64,000 bases of DNA from Actinoplanes auranticolor (GTDB lineage Bacteria; Actinomycetota; Actinomycetes; Mycobacteriales; Micromonosporaceae). A model generated the notes under the pieces. It was not told the origin of the DNA, did not search any database, and saw only the letters and a program-made list of their open reading frames with translations. The translations under genes and the position numbers were made by a program. Numbering within the stretch: the first letter of the stretch is position 1; the number at the start of each line of letters is the position of its first letter. The DNA lies in the NCBI RefSeq assembly GCF_018332655.1, contig NZ_BOQL01000055.1, positions 1-64,000 on the forward strand, written 5' to 3'. Below are positions 1 to 8,251 of the stretch, in pieces.

Positions 1-1
1 C

Positions 2-64
2 CCCGCTGCCCCCGCTGCCCCGAAGGACGTTGCCACCGAGACGGACCCGGAGGTGGAAAAGTAA
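2..64 (+). CDS. C-terminal tail of a gene upstream of the symporter (partial)
   Basis: The open frame entering from the left edge encodes a Pro/Ala-rich then acidic tail ending PEVEK and stops with TAA at 62-64. That stop shares one base with the ATG of the symporter (TAATG), so the two genes are translationally coupled. ActP-type symporters are usually preceded by a small DUF485 membrane protein, which is the likely identity (inference from context only). Just 20 codons are visible. Confidence 0.55.
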   Translation, partial: PAAPAAPKDVATETDPEVEK

Positions 65-1743
65 TGGAACCGCACTTCTACCTCGCCGCCGAGGCTGACA
101 CCGCGTCCAGCCGTGGCCTGACCATCACCTTGTTCCTCGTCTTCGTCGCGATCACCCTGGGGATCACGATCTGGGCGAGCCGGCAGACCAAGACGGCGAC
201 CGACTTCTACGCCGGCGGCCGGTCGTTCTCCGGCTTCCAGAACGGCATGGCGATCGGCGGCGACTACATGTCGGCGGCCTCGTTCCTGGGCATCGCCGGC
301 CTGATCGCCCTGTACGGCTACGACGGCTTCCTGTACTCGATCGGCTTCCTGGTCGCCTGGCTCGTCGCGCTGCTGCTGGTCGCGGAGTTCCTGCGCAACT
401 CGGGCCGGTACACGATGGCCGACGTGCTCGCGTTCCGGATGCGGCAGCGCCCGGTGCGCACCGCGGCGTCCGTCTCCACCATCGTGGTCTCGATCTTCTA
501 TCTGATCGCCCAGATGGTCGGCGCGGGCGCGCTGGTCAGCCTGCTGCTCGGAATCAGGCCGGGCACCACGTTCCTGGGCATGGACGCCGACACTGCCAAG
601 ATCGCCACCATCATCATGGTCGGCGCGCTGATGATCGTGTACGTCGTGGTCGGTGGCATGAAGGGCACCACCTACGTGCAGATCGTCAAGGCGTTCCTGC
701 TGATGACCGGCGCCCTGCTGATGACCCTTCTGGTGCTGGCGACCTACAAGTTCAACCTGTCGTCGCTGCTCGGTGACGCCGCCGAACAGTCCGGCAAGGG
801 TTCGGCCTTCCTGGAACCCGGTCTGCGGTACGGCGTGGAGACCGCCGGTGATGCGGCGAAGACCTTCTACAGCAAGATGGATCTGCTCTCGCTCGGCATC
901 GCCCTGGTGCTCGGCACGGCGGGCCTGCCGCACATCCTGATCCGGTTCTACACGGTGCCGACCAGCAAGATCGCCCGCAAGAGCGTGCTCTGGGCGATCG
1001 GCATCATCGGCACGTTCTACCTGTTCACCCTGGCCCTGGGCTTCGGCGCGGCGGCCCTGGTGGGCGGCTCGGCGATCACTGCCCAGGACAAGGCGGGCAA
1101 TACCGCAGCCCCGCAGCTGGCGCAGGCCCTGGGCATCGACTACTTCGGCGGTGACACGGGCGGCGCGGTCATGCTCGCGGTCATCGCCGCGGTCGCCTTC
1201 GCCACCATCCTCGCGGTGGTCGCCGGCCTGACCCTGGCGTCGTCGTCGAGCGTCGCGCACGACTTCTACGCCAGCGTCATGAAACGCGGCCAGGCGTCGG
1301 AGCGCGACGAGGTGCGCGTCGCGCGGATCGCGGCGTTCGTCATCGGTGCGATCTCCATCGTGCTGTCGATCTTCGCGCAGAGCCTGAACGTGGCGTTCCT
1401 GGTGGCGCTCGCGTTCGCCGTGGCCGCCTCGGGCAACCTGCCGGCGATCCTCTACAGCCTGTTCTGGAAGCGGTTCAACACTTCCGGGGCGCTGTGGGCG
1501 ATCTACGGCGGTCTGATCTCCGCGGTGGTCCTGGTGTTCTTCTCGCCCGTGGTGTCCGGCTCGGCGACGGCGATGTTCCCGGACAGTGACTGGCACTTCT
1601 TCCCGCTGAGCAACCCGGGCATCATCTCGATCCCGATCGGCTTCCTCTGCGGCTGGATCGGCACGGTCATCTCGAAGGAGACGGACGAGGACAAGTTCGC
1701 CGAGCTCGAGGTGCGGTCGCTGACCGGCTTCGGCGCTCACTAG
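64..1743 (+). CDS. actP: Sodium:solute symporter, ActP-like (cation/acetate or monocarboxylate)
   Basis: A 559-residue integral membrane protein of the SSS family with about 13 hydrophobic segments; it would import acetate or a related monocarboxylate with a cation. The early signature GGDYMSAASFLGIAGL (about residues 61-76) and the segment around GMKGTTYVQIVKAF are typical of ActP/MctC proteins, and the length fits the family. The ATG overlaps the previous stop by one base, so it is co-transcribed with an upstream gene, probably DUF485. A strong hairpin 17 nt after the stop ends the unit. Substrate is inferred from family resemblance. Confidence 0.87.
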   Translation: MEPHFYLAAEADTASSRGLTITLFLVFVAITLGITIWASRQTKTATDFYAGGRSFSGFQNGMAIGGDYMSAASFLGIAGLIALYGYDGFLYSIGFLVAWLVALLLVAEFLRNSGRYTMADVLAFRMRQRPVRTAASVSTIVVSIFYLIAQMVGAGALVSLLLGIRPGTTFLGMDADTAKIATIIMVGALMIVYVVVGGMKGTTYVQIVKAFLLMTGALLMTLLVLATYKFNLSSLLGDAAEQSGKGSAFLEPGLRYGVETAGDAAKTFYSKMDLLSLGIALVLGTAGLPHILIRFYTVPTSKIARKSVLWAIGIIGTFYLFTLALGFGAAALVGGSAITAQDKAGNTAAPQLAQALGIDYFGGDTGGAVMLAVIAAVAFATILAVVAGLTLASSSSVAHDFYASVMKRGQASERDEVRVARIAAFVIGAISIVLSIFAQSLNVAFLVALAFAVAASGNLPAILYSLFWKRFNTSGALWAIYGGLISAVVLVFFSPVVSGSATAMFPDSDWHFFPLSNPGIISIPIGFLCGWIGTVISKETDEDKFAELEVRSLTGFGAH

Positions 1744-1759
1744 CAACAGGTCATGAGGT

Positions 1760-1794
1760 CCGGGGCCGACGTGCGAAATGCGCGTCGGCCCCGG
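1760..1794 (+). terminator. Hairpin terminator after the symporter
   Basis: A perfect 12-bp inverted repeat (1760-1771 with 1783-1794, arms CCGGGGCCGACG/CGTCGGCCCCGG) surrounds an 11-nt loop, 16 nt after the symporter stop. No U-run follows, as is common in high-GC actinomycetes. Confidence 0.65.
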
Positions 1795-1799
1795 TCGCT

Positions 1800-1805
1800 T
1801 AGAGT
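1800..1805 (+). promoter_or_regulatory. -10 box TAGAGT, leaderless start of the epimerase gene
   Basis: TAGAGT ends 7 nt before the ATG at 1813 and no Shine-Dalgarno is present, the geometry of a leaderless transcript. Confidence 0.4.
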
Positions 1806-1812
1806 GTCGTCC

Positions 1813-2778
1813 ATGTCAGTGCAACAGCGGTACGGCGCAGGCCATCGGATCCTCGTCAGCGGCGGCGCCGGCTTCGTGCCGTCCCACGTCGTCGACGCCC
1901 TGCTGGACCGGGGCTGCACCGTCGTGGCGATCGACAACTTCATCACCGGCGCCAAGGAGAACGTGGCCCACCTGGCCGGCGAGCCGCGCTTCACGCTGAT
2001 CGAGGCCGACATCACCGAGGGCCTGCCCACGCACCCGGCGATGCTGGAACGGTTCGACGCGATCATGCACATGGCCTCCCCGGCCAGCCCCACCGACTTC
2101 GCCAAGCTGCCCCTGGAGATCCTCAAGGTCGGTTCGGTCGGCACGCTGGCCCTGCTGGACCGGGCGGTCGCGGACGCGGCGCGCTTCCTGATGGCGTCGA
2201 CCTCGGAGGCGTACGGCGACCCGCTGGTGCACCCGCAGCCGGAGACGTACTGGGGCAACGTCAACCCGATCGGCGTGCGCTCGGTCTACGACGAGTCCAA
2301 GCGGTTCGCCGAGGCGGCCACGATGGGCTACCACCGGTTCCACCATCTCTCCACCGCGATCGTGCGCATCTTCAACACGTACGGCCCGCGGATGCGTCCC
2401 GACGACGGCCGGGCCATCCCCACCTTCATCAGCCAGGCACTGCGCGGTGCCCCGATCACCGTGCACGGCACCGGCACCCAGACCCGGTCGATCACCTACG
2501 TCGACGATCTGGTCCGCGGCATCCTGCTGCTGCTCGACTCGGACGCGACCGGCCCGATCAACTGCGGCACCGAGCACGAGCTGACCATGCTCGAGCTGGC
2601 CGAGCTGATCGTCCGGCTGTGCGGCAGCGACTCGAAGATCGATCTGGTCGAGCGGATGGCCGACGACCCGGAGAAGCGCCGCCCGGACCTGACCCTCGCG
2701 CGCACCCTGCTCGGCTACGAGCCGCAGGTGGGGCCCGAGGAGGGCCTGCGCCGCACGATCGACTTCTTCAAGGGCTGA
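1813..2778 (+). CDS. NAD-dependent epimerase/dehydratase, UDP-glucuronate decarboxylase-like
   Basis: A 321-residue extended short-chain dehydrogenase acting on nucleotide sugars. The N-terminal Rossmann stretch is VSGGAGFVPSH (from residue 15), the catalytic pair lies in SVYDESK, and the region RIFNTYGPRM plus the RSITYVDD stretch resembles UXS (UDP-xylose synthase) enzymes. The third glycine of the usual GGAGFxG loop is a proline (residue 23), which is odd. An upstream in-frame start exists at 1753, but it lies inside the terminator; ATG 1813 fits both the family N-terminus and a -10 box 7 nt upstream. Exact substrate is not certain. Monocistronic. Confidence 0.82.
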   Translation: MSVQQRYGAGHRILVSGGAGFVPSHVVDALLDRGCTVVAIDNFITGAKENVAHLAGEPRFTLIEADITEGLPTHPAMLERFDAIMHMASPASPTDFAKLPLEILKVGSVGTLALLDRAVADAARFLMASTSEAYGDPLVHPQPETYWGNVNPIGVRSVYDESKRFAEAATMGYHRFHHLSTAIVRIFNTYGPRMRPDDGRAIPTFISQALRGAPITVHGTGTQTRSITYVDDLVRGILLLLDSDATGPINCGTEHELTMLELAELIVRLCGSDSKIDLVERMADDPEKRRPDLTLARTLLGYEPQVGPEEGLRRTIDFFKG

Positions 2779-2876
2779 GCATTTCGCCACGGTAGTGAAC
2801 GTTTTACGAACAGTAATTGTCTCCTACCTTCGTGCCGCGCCAGTGTCGATGCACGCTATGCCCGCTTCCGGGTACG

Positions 2877-2882
2877 TAACCT
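2877..2882 (+). promoter_or_regulatory. -10 box TAACCT, leaderless start of first LCP gene
   Basis: TAACCT ends 6 nt before ATG 2889 and there is no ribosome binding site. A second possible promoter further up (TTTACG 2803-2808, 16-nt spacer, TACCTT 2825-2830) lies in the AT-richer part of this intergenic region. Confidence 0.4.
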
Positions 2883-2888
2883 GAAGTC

Positions 2889-4142
2889 ATGTCTGCGACC
2901 ACGTCCCCTTGGGGTAGCTCCTCCGGCCGGGCTTCCGTGCCGGGCTCGATGAGCCGGGCCTCGGTGCCCGGCTCGGGCCGCGCCGCCGGCGGGCCCGTGC
3001 AGGGGCGCGCCGGCGCTCCCCGTGGTTACGACGACTGGCCGCCGCGCGGCTCGGCCGGCACTCCGCGCGGGCCGGTCGGTCCGCCGCGCGGCCCCGGTGG
3101 GGGCGACCGCCCGGGCCGGCCGTACAAGGGCAAGCGCAAGCCGCGCTGGGGCCGGATCGCCGCCGTGGCGGCCGCCGTGCTGGTGGTCGGCGCGCTGATC
3201 GCCGGCGTCTCGCTCTACGGCTACGCCGACGGCCTCAACGACGACCTCAAGCGCACCAACGCCTTCGAGGACATCACCAAGGGACGCCCGGCCAAGACGG
3301 TCGACGGCGCGCTCAACATCCTGCTGGTCGGCAGCGACTCGCGGGACCCGGACGCGAGCAAGGACGACACCAACCAGTGGCGTGCGGACACGCTGATCGT
3401 CATGCACATCCCGGCCGACCACAAGTCCGCCCAGCTGGTGTCGATCCCCCGGGACCTGTGGGTGCAGATCCCCTCGGGCAACTCGGCGGAGTGCAGCAGC
3501 GGCAGCCGCGCCAAGATCAATGCGGCGTTCGCCTTCGGTGGCCTGCCGCGGGCCGTACGCACCGTGGAGTGCATGACCGACGTGCACCTCGACCACGTGC
3601 TGGCCATCGACTTCGGCGGCTTCAAGGAGGTCACCGACGCCCTCGGCGGCGTGGACCTGAAGGTCGAGCAGAGCATCACCTCGATCCACAAGCCCTACCG
3701 CAAGTTCAAGAAGGGCACCATGCACATGAACGGTGCCGAGGCGCTCGACTGGATCCGTCAGCGCAAGCAGTTCGCCCGCGGCGACTTCGCCCGCATGCAG
3801 CACCAGCAGGATTTCCTGAAGGCGCTGATGGACAAGGCGGCCAGCACCGGCACGCTGAGCAACCCCGGCAAGCTCAACGACTTCCTCAAGGCGACCACCA
3901 GCGCGATCACCGCCGACCAGGACTTCTCGCTGACCGACATGGCCCTGCAGTTCCGCAGCCTGCGCGGCGAGAACCTCACCTTCATCACGAGCCCCAACCT
4001 GGGCAGTCAGACCATCTCCGGACAGAGCGTCGTCGTCTCCGATCGGGAGAAGGCTCTCGCTTTATACAAGGCGATGGCTGCCGACAAGATGGATGAGTGG
4101 ATGACCTCGACCAAGACGCCGTCGAGCCGGGCCAACGGCTGA
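2889..4142 (+). CDS. LytR-CpsA-Psr (LCP) family wall-polymer ligase
   Basis: 417 residues. A disordered N-terminal cytoplasmic tail rich in Gly, Pro and Arg (1-80) is followed by one membrane segment (about 92-114) and an extracellular LCP catalytic domain. LCP marks include NILLVGSDSRD, RADTLIVMHIP and VSIPRDLWVQI, with the lipid-binding side provided by INAAFAFGG and the C-terminal RQRKQFARGDFARMQ. The family transfers anionic glycopolymers from a polyprenyl lipid to peptidoglycan, outside the membrane. A second LCP gene lies 165 bp downstream, separated by a terminator, so the pair look like tandem paralogs with separate control. Confidence 0.88.
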   Translation: MSATTSPWGSSSGRASVPGSMSRASVPGSGRAAGGPVQGRAGAPRGYDDWPPRGSAGTPRGPVGPPRGPGGGDRPGRPYKGKRKPRWGRIAAVAAAVLVVGALIAGVSLYGYADGLNDDLKRTNAFEDITKGRPAKTVDGALNILLVGSDSRDPDASKDDTNQWRADTLIVMHIPADHKSAQLVSIPRDLWVQIPSGNSAECSSGSRAKINAAFAFGGLPRAVRTVECMTDVHLDHVLAIDFGGFKEVTDALGGVDLKVEQSITSIHKPYRKFKKGTMHMNGAEALDWIRQRKQFARGDFARMQHQQDFLKALMDKAASTGTLSNPGKLNDFLKATTSAITADQDFSLTDMALQFRSLRGENLTFITSPNLGSQTISGQSVVVSDREKALALYKAMAADKMDEWMTSTKTPSSRANG

Positions 4143-4160
4143 TCCGGCACCAATCCGGGC

Positions 4161-4201
4161 AAACGGCGCGGGTCGGCGGTCACCGCCGGCCCGCGCCGTT
4201 T
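4161..4201 (+). terminator. Long hairpin terminator between the LCP genes
   Basis: A 20-bp stem (4161-4180 with 4182-4201, one G-T pair) begins AAACGGCGCGGG and closes with CCCGCGCCGTTT, followed by GTTTAA. It starts 18 nt after the LCP stop. Confidence 0.75.
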
Positions 4202-4306
4202 GTTTAACGCTGCGTGTCATCTATCTGAAACGCACAAGGCCTCGCAAGAGATCGAAGTTGAACGTACAGTGATGTCCGCCCGGATCCCGACCCGCTTGGA
4301 GAGCGC

Positions 4307-5503
4307 ATGACCGTCCAGACCCCCCGACGTGCTTCGTCGCTGGATCGGGACGCCGTCACGGCCCCAAAGCACACCGCCCCGGCCGGCCCGCCCAAGGGCG
4401 GCCGGAAGGCCGGCAAGGGCAAGAAGGATCCGGTCTGGGCGAAGGCGACCCTGGTCTTCGGCGCGGTCCTGATGATGGCCAGCGGCGCCGGCATCGTCGG
4501 CACCAAGTGGGTGGTCAGCAGCGCCACCAGCGCGGTCACCCAGGACAACCTGCTGGGCGACACCAAGAAGTCGGCGGCCGAGGGCGGCAACAGCCTCAAG
4601 GGCCCGATCGACCTGCTGCTGATGGGCGTGGACGCGCGCAAGCGCTGGGCCGTCGACGACCTGCACGCCGACACGATCATCATCCTGCACATCCCGGCCA
4701 GCCACGACCAGGCGTACCTCGTCTCGGTCCCGCGCGACACCGAGGTGCAGGTCCCCGCGTTCGCCAAGAGCAAGTATCCGGGCGGCACCGCGAAGGCCAC
4801 CGAGGCGTTCTTCCACGGCGCCCAGAACGGCGGCGGCTGGGCCGGCGGCGCGCAGCTCATGGCCCAGACGCTGAAGAACACGACGGGCATCAGCTTCGAC
4901 GGCGCGGCCATCATCGACTTCAACGGCTTCAAGGGCGTCATCGACGCGCTCAAGGGCGTGAAGATGTGCGTGGACCAGCGGGTCAAGTCGCACCACATGG
5001 TCAAGGTGGACGGCCGGCCGATGTATCTGGCCGAGGCCCGCAAGTCCGGCAAGTCCCAGACGCCGATCTGGCACGAGAAGGGCTGCCAGGACATGGAGGG
5101 CTGGGAGGCCCTGGACTACGCCCGGCAGCGCTACGGCCTCAAGAACGGTGACTACGACCGCCAGCGCCACCAGCAGCAGCTGATCAAGGCCATGGCCAAG
5201 AAGGCCAGCGGTAGTGGCGTACTCACCAATCCGGTGAAAGTCAGCGGGCTGATGAAGGCCGCCGGCAAGGCTTTCGTGCTGGACACCGGCGGCGTGCCGG
5301 TCGCCGACTTCATCTTCACCCTCAAGGGTGTGGCCGCCAACGACCTGGTGCTGCTGCGCAGCAACAACGGCTCGTTCGCCGGCAACGGCAAGGGCCGGGA
5401 GTCGATCACTCCCAAGACGATGGAGATGTACCGGGCGGTCAGGCAGGACCGGCTGGCCGACTTCATCATCGGCAACCCGGACGTCGTGGCCCAGGAGAAG
5501 TAG
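4307..5503 (+). CDS. Second LytR-CpsA-Psr (LCP) family protein
   Basis: 398 residues with a short basic cytoplasmic tail, a membrane segment near residues 46-66 and an extracellular LCP domain. Visible family features are DLLLMGVDARKRW, HADTIIILHIP, VSVPRDTEVQVP, IDFNGFKGVIDALKGV and the C-terminal ARQRYGLKNGDYDRQRHQQQ. It carries an insertion between the last two blocks (KSHHMVKVDGRP and following) that the upstream paralog lacks. GGAGAG 8 nt before ATG 4307 sets the start. Probable role is attachment of teichoic acid-like or arabinogalactan-like polymers to the wall. Confidence 0.87.
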   Translation: MTVQTPRRASSLDRDAVTAPKHTAPAGPPKGGRKAGKGKKDPVWAKATLVFGAVLMMASGAGIVGTKWVVSSATSAVTQDNLLGDTKKSAAEGGNSLKGPIDLLLMGVDARKRWAVDDLHADTIIILHIPASHDQAYLVSVPRDTEVQVPAFAKSKYPGGTAKATEAFFHGAQNGGGWAGGAQLMAQTLKNTTGISFDGAAIIDFNGFKGVIDALKGVKMCVDQRVKSHHMVKVDGRPMYLAEARKSGKSQTPIWHEKGCQDMEGWEALDYARQRYGLKNGDYDRQRHQQQLIKAMAKKASGSGVLTNPVKVSGLMKAAGKAFVLDTGGVPVADFIFTLKGVAANDLVLLRSNNGSFAGNGKGRESITPKTMEMYRAVRQDRLADFIIGNPDVVAQEK

Positions 5504-5506
5504 TTC

Positions 5507-5512
5507 TACGCT
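5507..5512 (+). promoter_or_regulatory. -10 box TACGCT, leaderless start of rhodanese gene
   Basis: TACGCT ends 6 nt before GTG 5519. It supports 5519 rather than the alternative in-frame GTG at 5543, and it overlaps the end of the LCP gene region. Confidence 0.4.
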
Positions 5513-5518
5513 GGACGG

Positions 5519-5854
5519 GTGTTCGGACCTCAGGTACCCAGCGTGACGCCCATTCAGGTGCAGGCCACTGCCTACCTGCTCGACGTGCGGGAGCCCGACG
5601 AGTGGACGGCGGGCCACGCGCCCGGCGCCCACCACCTGCCGATGATGGAGGTCCCGGCACGCATCGCCGAGATCCCGCAGGACACCGAGGTCGTGGTGGT
5701 GTGCCGCTCCGGCGGTCGCTCCGGCCAGGTGGTGTCGTACCTGATGGGCAACGGATGGGACAACGTCCGTAATCTCGACGGCGGCATGCAGGCTTGGGCC
5801 GGCGACGGCCGCGATGTCGTCAGCGAGAACGGGCAGCCACCCCGAGTCCTGTGA
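5519..5854 (+). CDS. Rhodanese-like sulfurtransferase
   Basis: 111-residue single rhodanese domain. The active-site loop CRSGGRS carries the persulfide-forming cysteine, and LDVREPDEWTAGHAPGAHHLP is the family's N-terminal signature. Soluble and cytoplasmic. The stop TGA overlaps the GTG of the phosphodiesterase gene by four bases (GTGA), so the two are coupled. The sulfur acceptor cannot be read from the sequence; with several molybdopterin genes elsewhere in the window a sulfur-transfer link is possible, but nothing here shows it. Confidence 0.85.
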   Translation: MFGPQVPSVTPIQVQATAYLLDVREPDEWTAGHAPGAHHLPMMEVPARIAEIPQDTEVVVVCRSGGRSGQVVSYLMGNGWDNVRNLDGGMQAWAGDGRDVVSENGQPPRVL

Positions 5855-6648
5855 CAACAGCCCGGCCCCTGGTCTTCGCCCATCGTGGCGGAGCCGACGC
5901 GCTGCCCGAGCACACTCTCGCGGCTTACCTGCGGGCCCTCGACGACGGCGCCGACGGCGTGGAGTGCGACGTCCGGCTGACCCGCGACGGCGGCCTGGTG
6001 TGCGTGCACGACCGGCGGCTCGACCGGACCAGCAACGGCACCGGGCTGGTCAGCGGAAAGACGCTGGCCGAGCTGGACGCCCTCGACTTCGCCTCCTGGC
6101 ACCCGGCGGCGGCGGCCGAGGAGCTCCTGGCCGAGCACGTGCGGTTGCTCACGCTGGAACGTCTGCTGGGTGCTCTGCGTGACCGCGGCCGGCCGGTGCG
6201 TCTGCTGGTCGAGACCAAACACCCGTCACGGTACGGAGCCGAGGTCGAGCGCCGCCTGGTCGAGCTCCTCCGCCGGTACGGCCTGGCGGAGCCGGAGCCG
6301 GACGACCCCGTCCGGGTGACCGTCATGTCGTTCGCAGCCCTGGCGCTGCGCCGGATCCGCCGGCTCGCCCCCGCTGTCCCGACGGTGTACCTGATGAGAA
6401 TCGTGCCGCCCGGTGTCGCCCGCGGCCACCTGCCCTTCGGATCCCGGATCGCCGGTCCCGGGATCGCCCTGGTCCGCTCCCGGCCCCAGGTTGTCTCCGC
6501 GCTGCGCGCCGCCGGCCACCAGACCTACGTCTGGACGGTCAACGAAGAACCGGATCTTGATCTGGTTCTCGCCCAGCGCCCCGACGGGATCATCAGCGAC
6601 CGCCCGAAATTCGTGCTCGACCGCCTCGAGAAGGTACCGCCCGTGTGA
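5851..6648 (+). CDS. Glycerophosphodiester phosphodiesterase
   Basis: 265 residues from GTG 5851, which overlaps the rhodanese stop. GDPD hallmarks are FAHRGGADALPEHTLAAY near the N-terminus (catalytic HR and E), then VECDVRLTRDGGLVCVHD (metal ligands and catalytic His), and the C-terminal VWTVNEEPDLDLVL. It hydrolyses glycerophosphodiesters to glycerol 3-phosphate and an alcohol. There is no signal peptide, so it is probably cytoplasmic. A longer in-frame start at 5794 would lie inside the rhodanese gene and adds an arginine-rich stretch unlike the family. Confidence 0.87.
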   Translation: MTTARPLVFAHRGGADALPEHTLAAYLRALDDGADGVECDVRLTRDGGLVCVHDRRLDRTSNGTGLVSGKTLAELDALDFASWHPAAAAEELLAEHVRLLTLERLLGALRDRGRPVRLLVETKHPSRYGAEVERRLVELLRRYGLAEPEPDDPVRVTVMSFAALALRRIRRLAPAVPTVYLMRIVPPGVARGHLPFGSRIAGPGIALVRSRPQVVSALRAAGHQTYVWTVNEEPDLDLVLAQRPDGIISDRPKFVLDRLEKVPPV

Positions 6649-6733
6649 CCCCGGACACTCTTGACCCGGTTATCGGCAAGATCCACACCAACCGCTCTGC
6701 CCAAAAGCGCGTAAGCGAGGCAGACTCGCAGAC

Positions 6734-8179
6734 ATGCCGGATCGTCCCGACTACGCCGCGCTGACGCGAGGGCAGACCGCACTCCTGCGGCGGATCAACG
6801 CCGGCGAGGCCGGCCTGGCTGTGCTCAACCAGCTCGTCTGCCTCGCCCAGGACGTGCTGGGCGGGCTCGGCGCCGGCTTCGCCGAGTACAGCCCCGGACA
6901 CGGCCGGATCATCGCCGCCAGCGGCATCTGCGCCCGCGCGCTGGGCCGCCGCGTCGACCGGGCGGACGCCCGGCTGACCACCGGCAGCCGCACGCAGCTC
7001 GTCCCGCTCGACGACGAGACGGCCGCCCAGATCGACGGCGGCGAACGCCACCGGGTGCTGGGCGCCCGGTGCGAGATCGGTGGCCTGGTCGTCGGCTCCC
7101 TGTTCGTCTACTACGGCGAGGAGCACGACGAGCCGGGCCCGGAGCACCACGACGTGCTGGACCTGCTCGCCACCAACGTCGGCCACATGTACGGCGACCA
7201 GGCCGGCCTGCCGGTGCACGGCGACGGCCCGGTGGTGGCCGCCCTCTCCGACGGGCTGACCGTCATCGACCGCGACGGCATCGTGCAACTCTGGAATCCG
7301 GCCGCCGAGCAGCTCACCGGGCGTACGGTCGGCGAGATGCTCGGCCGCCCGCTGCAGTTCCCGGTCCCGCCGCCCGGTCAGGTGCTGGTCCACCGGCTGC
7401 CGTCCGGCCGGCTGCTCAAGGTCACCGCCGGCGACCTGCCCAACACGGCGGCGATGCGGGTCGTCACGTTCCGGGACTCCACCGACCAGGACCGCCGGCA
7501 CGAGGACCGCGACCTGTTCGTCGCCGTCACCAGCCACGAGCTGCGCACCCCGGTCACCGTGATCAAGGGGTACGCCGACACGCTCACCAACCACTGGGAG
7601 ACCCTCGGCGAGGACGGCCGCCAGGAGGCCGTCCGGGTGATCGGCGCCCGCGCGGGTGAGCTGGCCCGGCTCGTCGACCGGCTGCTCTCGGCCACCAGCG
7701 ACGACGGTGAGGTCGGGGTCCACCCGCCCGGCCCGTTCGACCTCGTCGACGGTCTGCGCCACGCGGCCGGGCAGCTCCCGGTGGACCTGCGCCGCCGGCT
7801 GGTGCTCGACCGGCTGCCGGGCGAGCTGCCGAAGGCGTTCGGCGACCGCGACTCGCTGGCCACGATCCTCACCGAGCTCGCCACCAACGCGGACAAGTAT
7901 TCGGCCGGCGACACCGAGGTCGAGGTGAGCGCGGAGGCCGACGAGACCACGGTGACCTTCCGGGTCGCGGACCGCGGCCTCGGCGTCAAGCCCGAGCACG
8001 TCGAGCGGGCGTTCGAACGCTACTGGCAGGGCGACTCCCACGACCGCGGCCGCAACCCGGGGGCCGGGCTGGGCCTCTACCTGGTCCGGCGCATCGTGGA
8101 GCGGCAGCACGGCTGGGTCTCGCTGCGCCCGCGCGAGGGCGGCGGCACGGTCGCGGAGGTCCGGCTCCCGCGGGCCTGA
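6734..8179 (+). CDS. Soluble PAS sensor histidine kinase (orphan)
   Basis: 481 residues without membrane segments. Residues 1-150 resemble a GAF-type sensory fold, a PAS domain follows (about 165-245, with GLTVIDRDGIVQLWNPAAEQLTG within it), then HisKA with the phospho-acceptor H268 in SHELRTP, and an HATPase domain with N-box ATNADKYSAG and G-box GAGLGLYL. No response regulator gene is adjacent, so the partner is unknown. The ligand cannot be inferred; a cytosolic redox or small-molecule signal is likely given the lack of an extracellular part. Confidence 0.87.
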   Translation: MPDRPDYAALTRGQTALLRRINAGEAGLAVLNQLVCLAQDVLGGLGAGFAEYSPGHGRIIAASGICARALGRRVDRADARLTTGSRTQLVPLDDETAAQIDGGERHRVLGARCEIGGLVVGSLFVYYGEEHDEPGPEHHDVLDLLATNVGHMYGDQAGLPVHGDGPVVAALSDGLTVIDRDGIVQLWNPAAEQLTGRTVGEMLGRPLQFPVPPPGQVLVHRLPSGRLLKVTAGDLPNTAAMRVVTFRDSTDQDRRHEDRDLFVAVTSHELRTPVTVIKGYADTLTNHWETLGEDGRQEAVRVIGARAGELARLVDRLLSATSDDGEVGVHPPGPFDLVDGLRHAAGQLPVDLRRRLVLDRLPGELPKAFGDRDSLATILTELATNADKYSAGDTEVEVSAEADETTVTFRVADRGLGVKPEHVERAFERYWQGDSHDRGRNPGAGLGLYLVRRIVERQHGWVSLRPREGGGTVAEVRLPRA

Positions 8180-8237
8180 CCCGGTGATCCTTTTCGACGC
8201 GGACGGCCCGGGGTGCCCGGATCACCCGGCCACCGCC

Positions 8238-8243
8238 TAGGCT
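8238..8243 (+). promoter_or_regulatory. -10 box TAGGCT, leaderless start of DUF5926 gene
   Basis: TAGGCT ends 8 nt before GTG 8252, with no Shine-Dalgarno. Confidence 0.4.
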
Positions 8244-8251
8244 GGTTCGCC

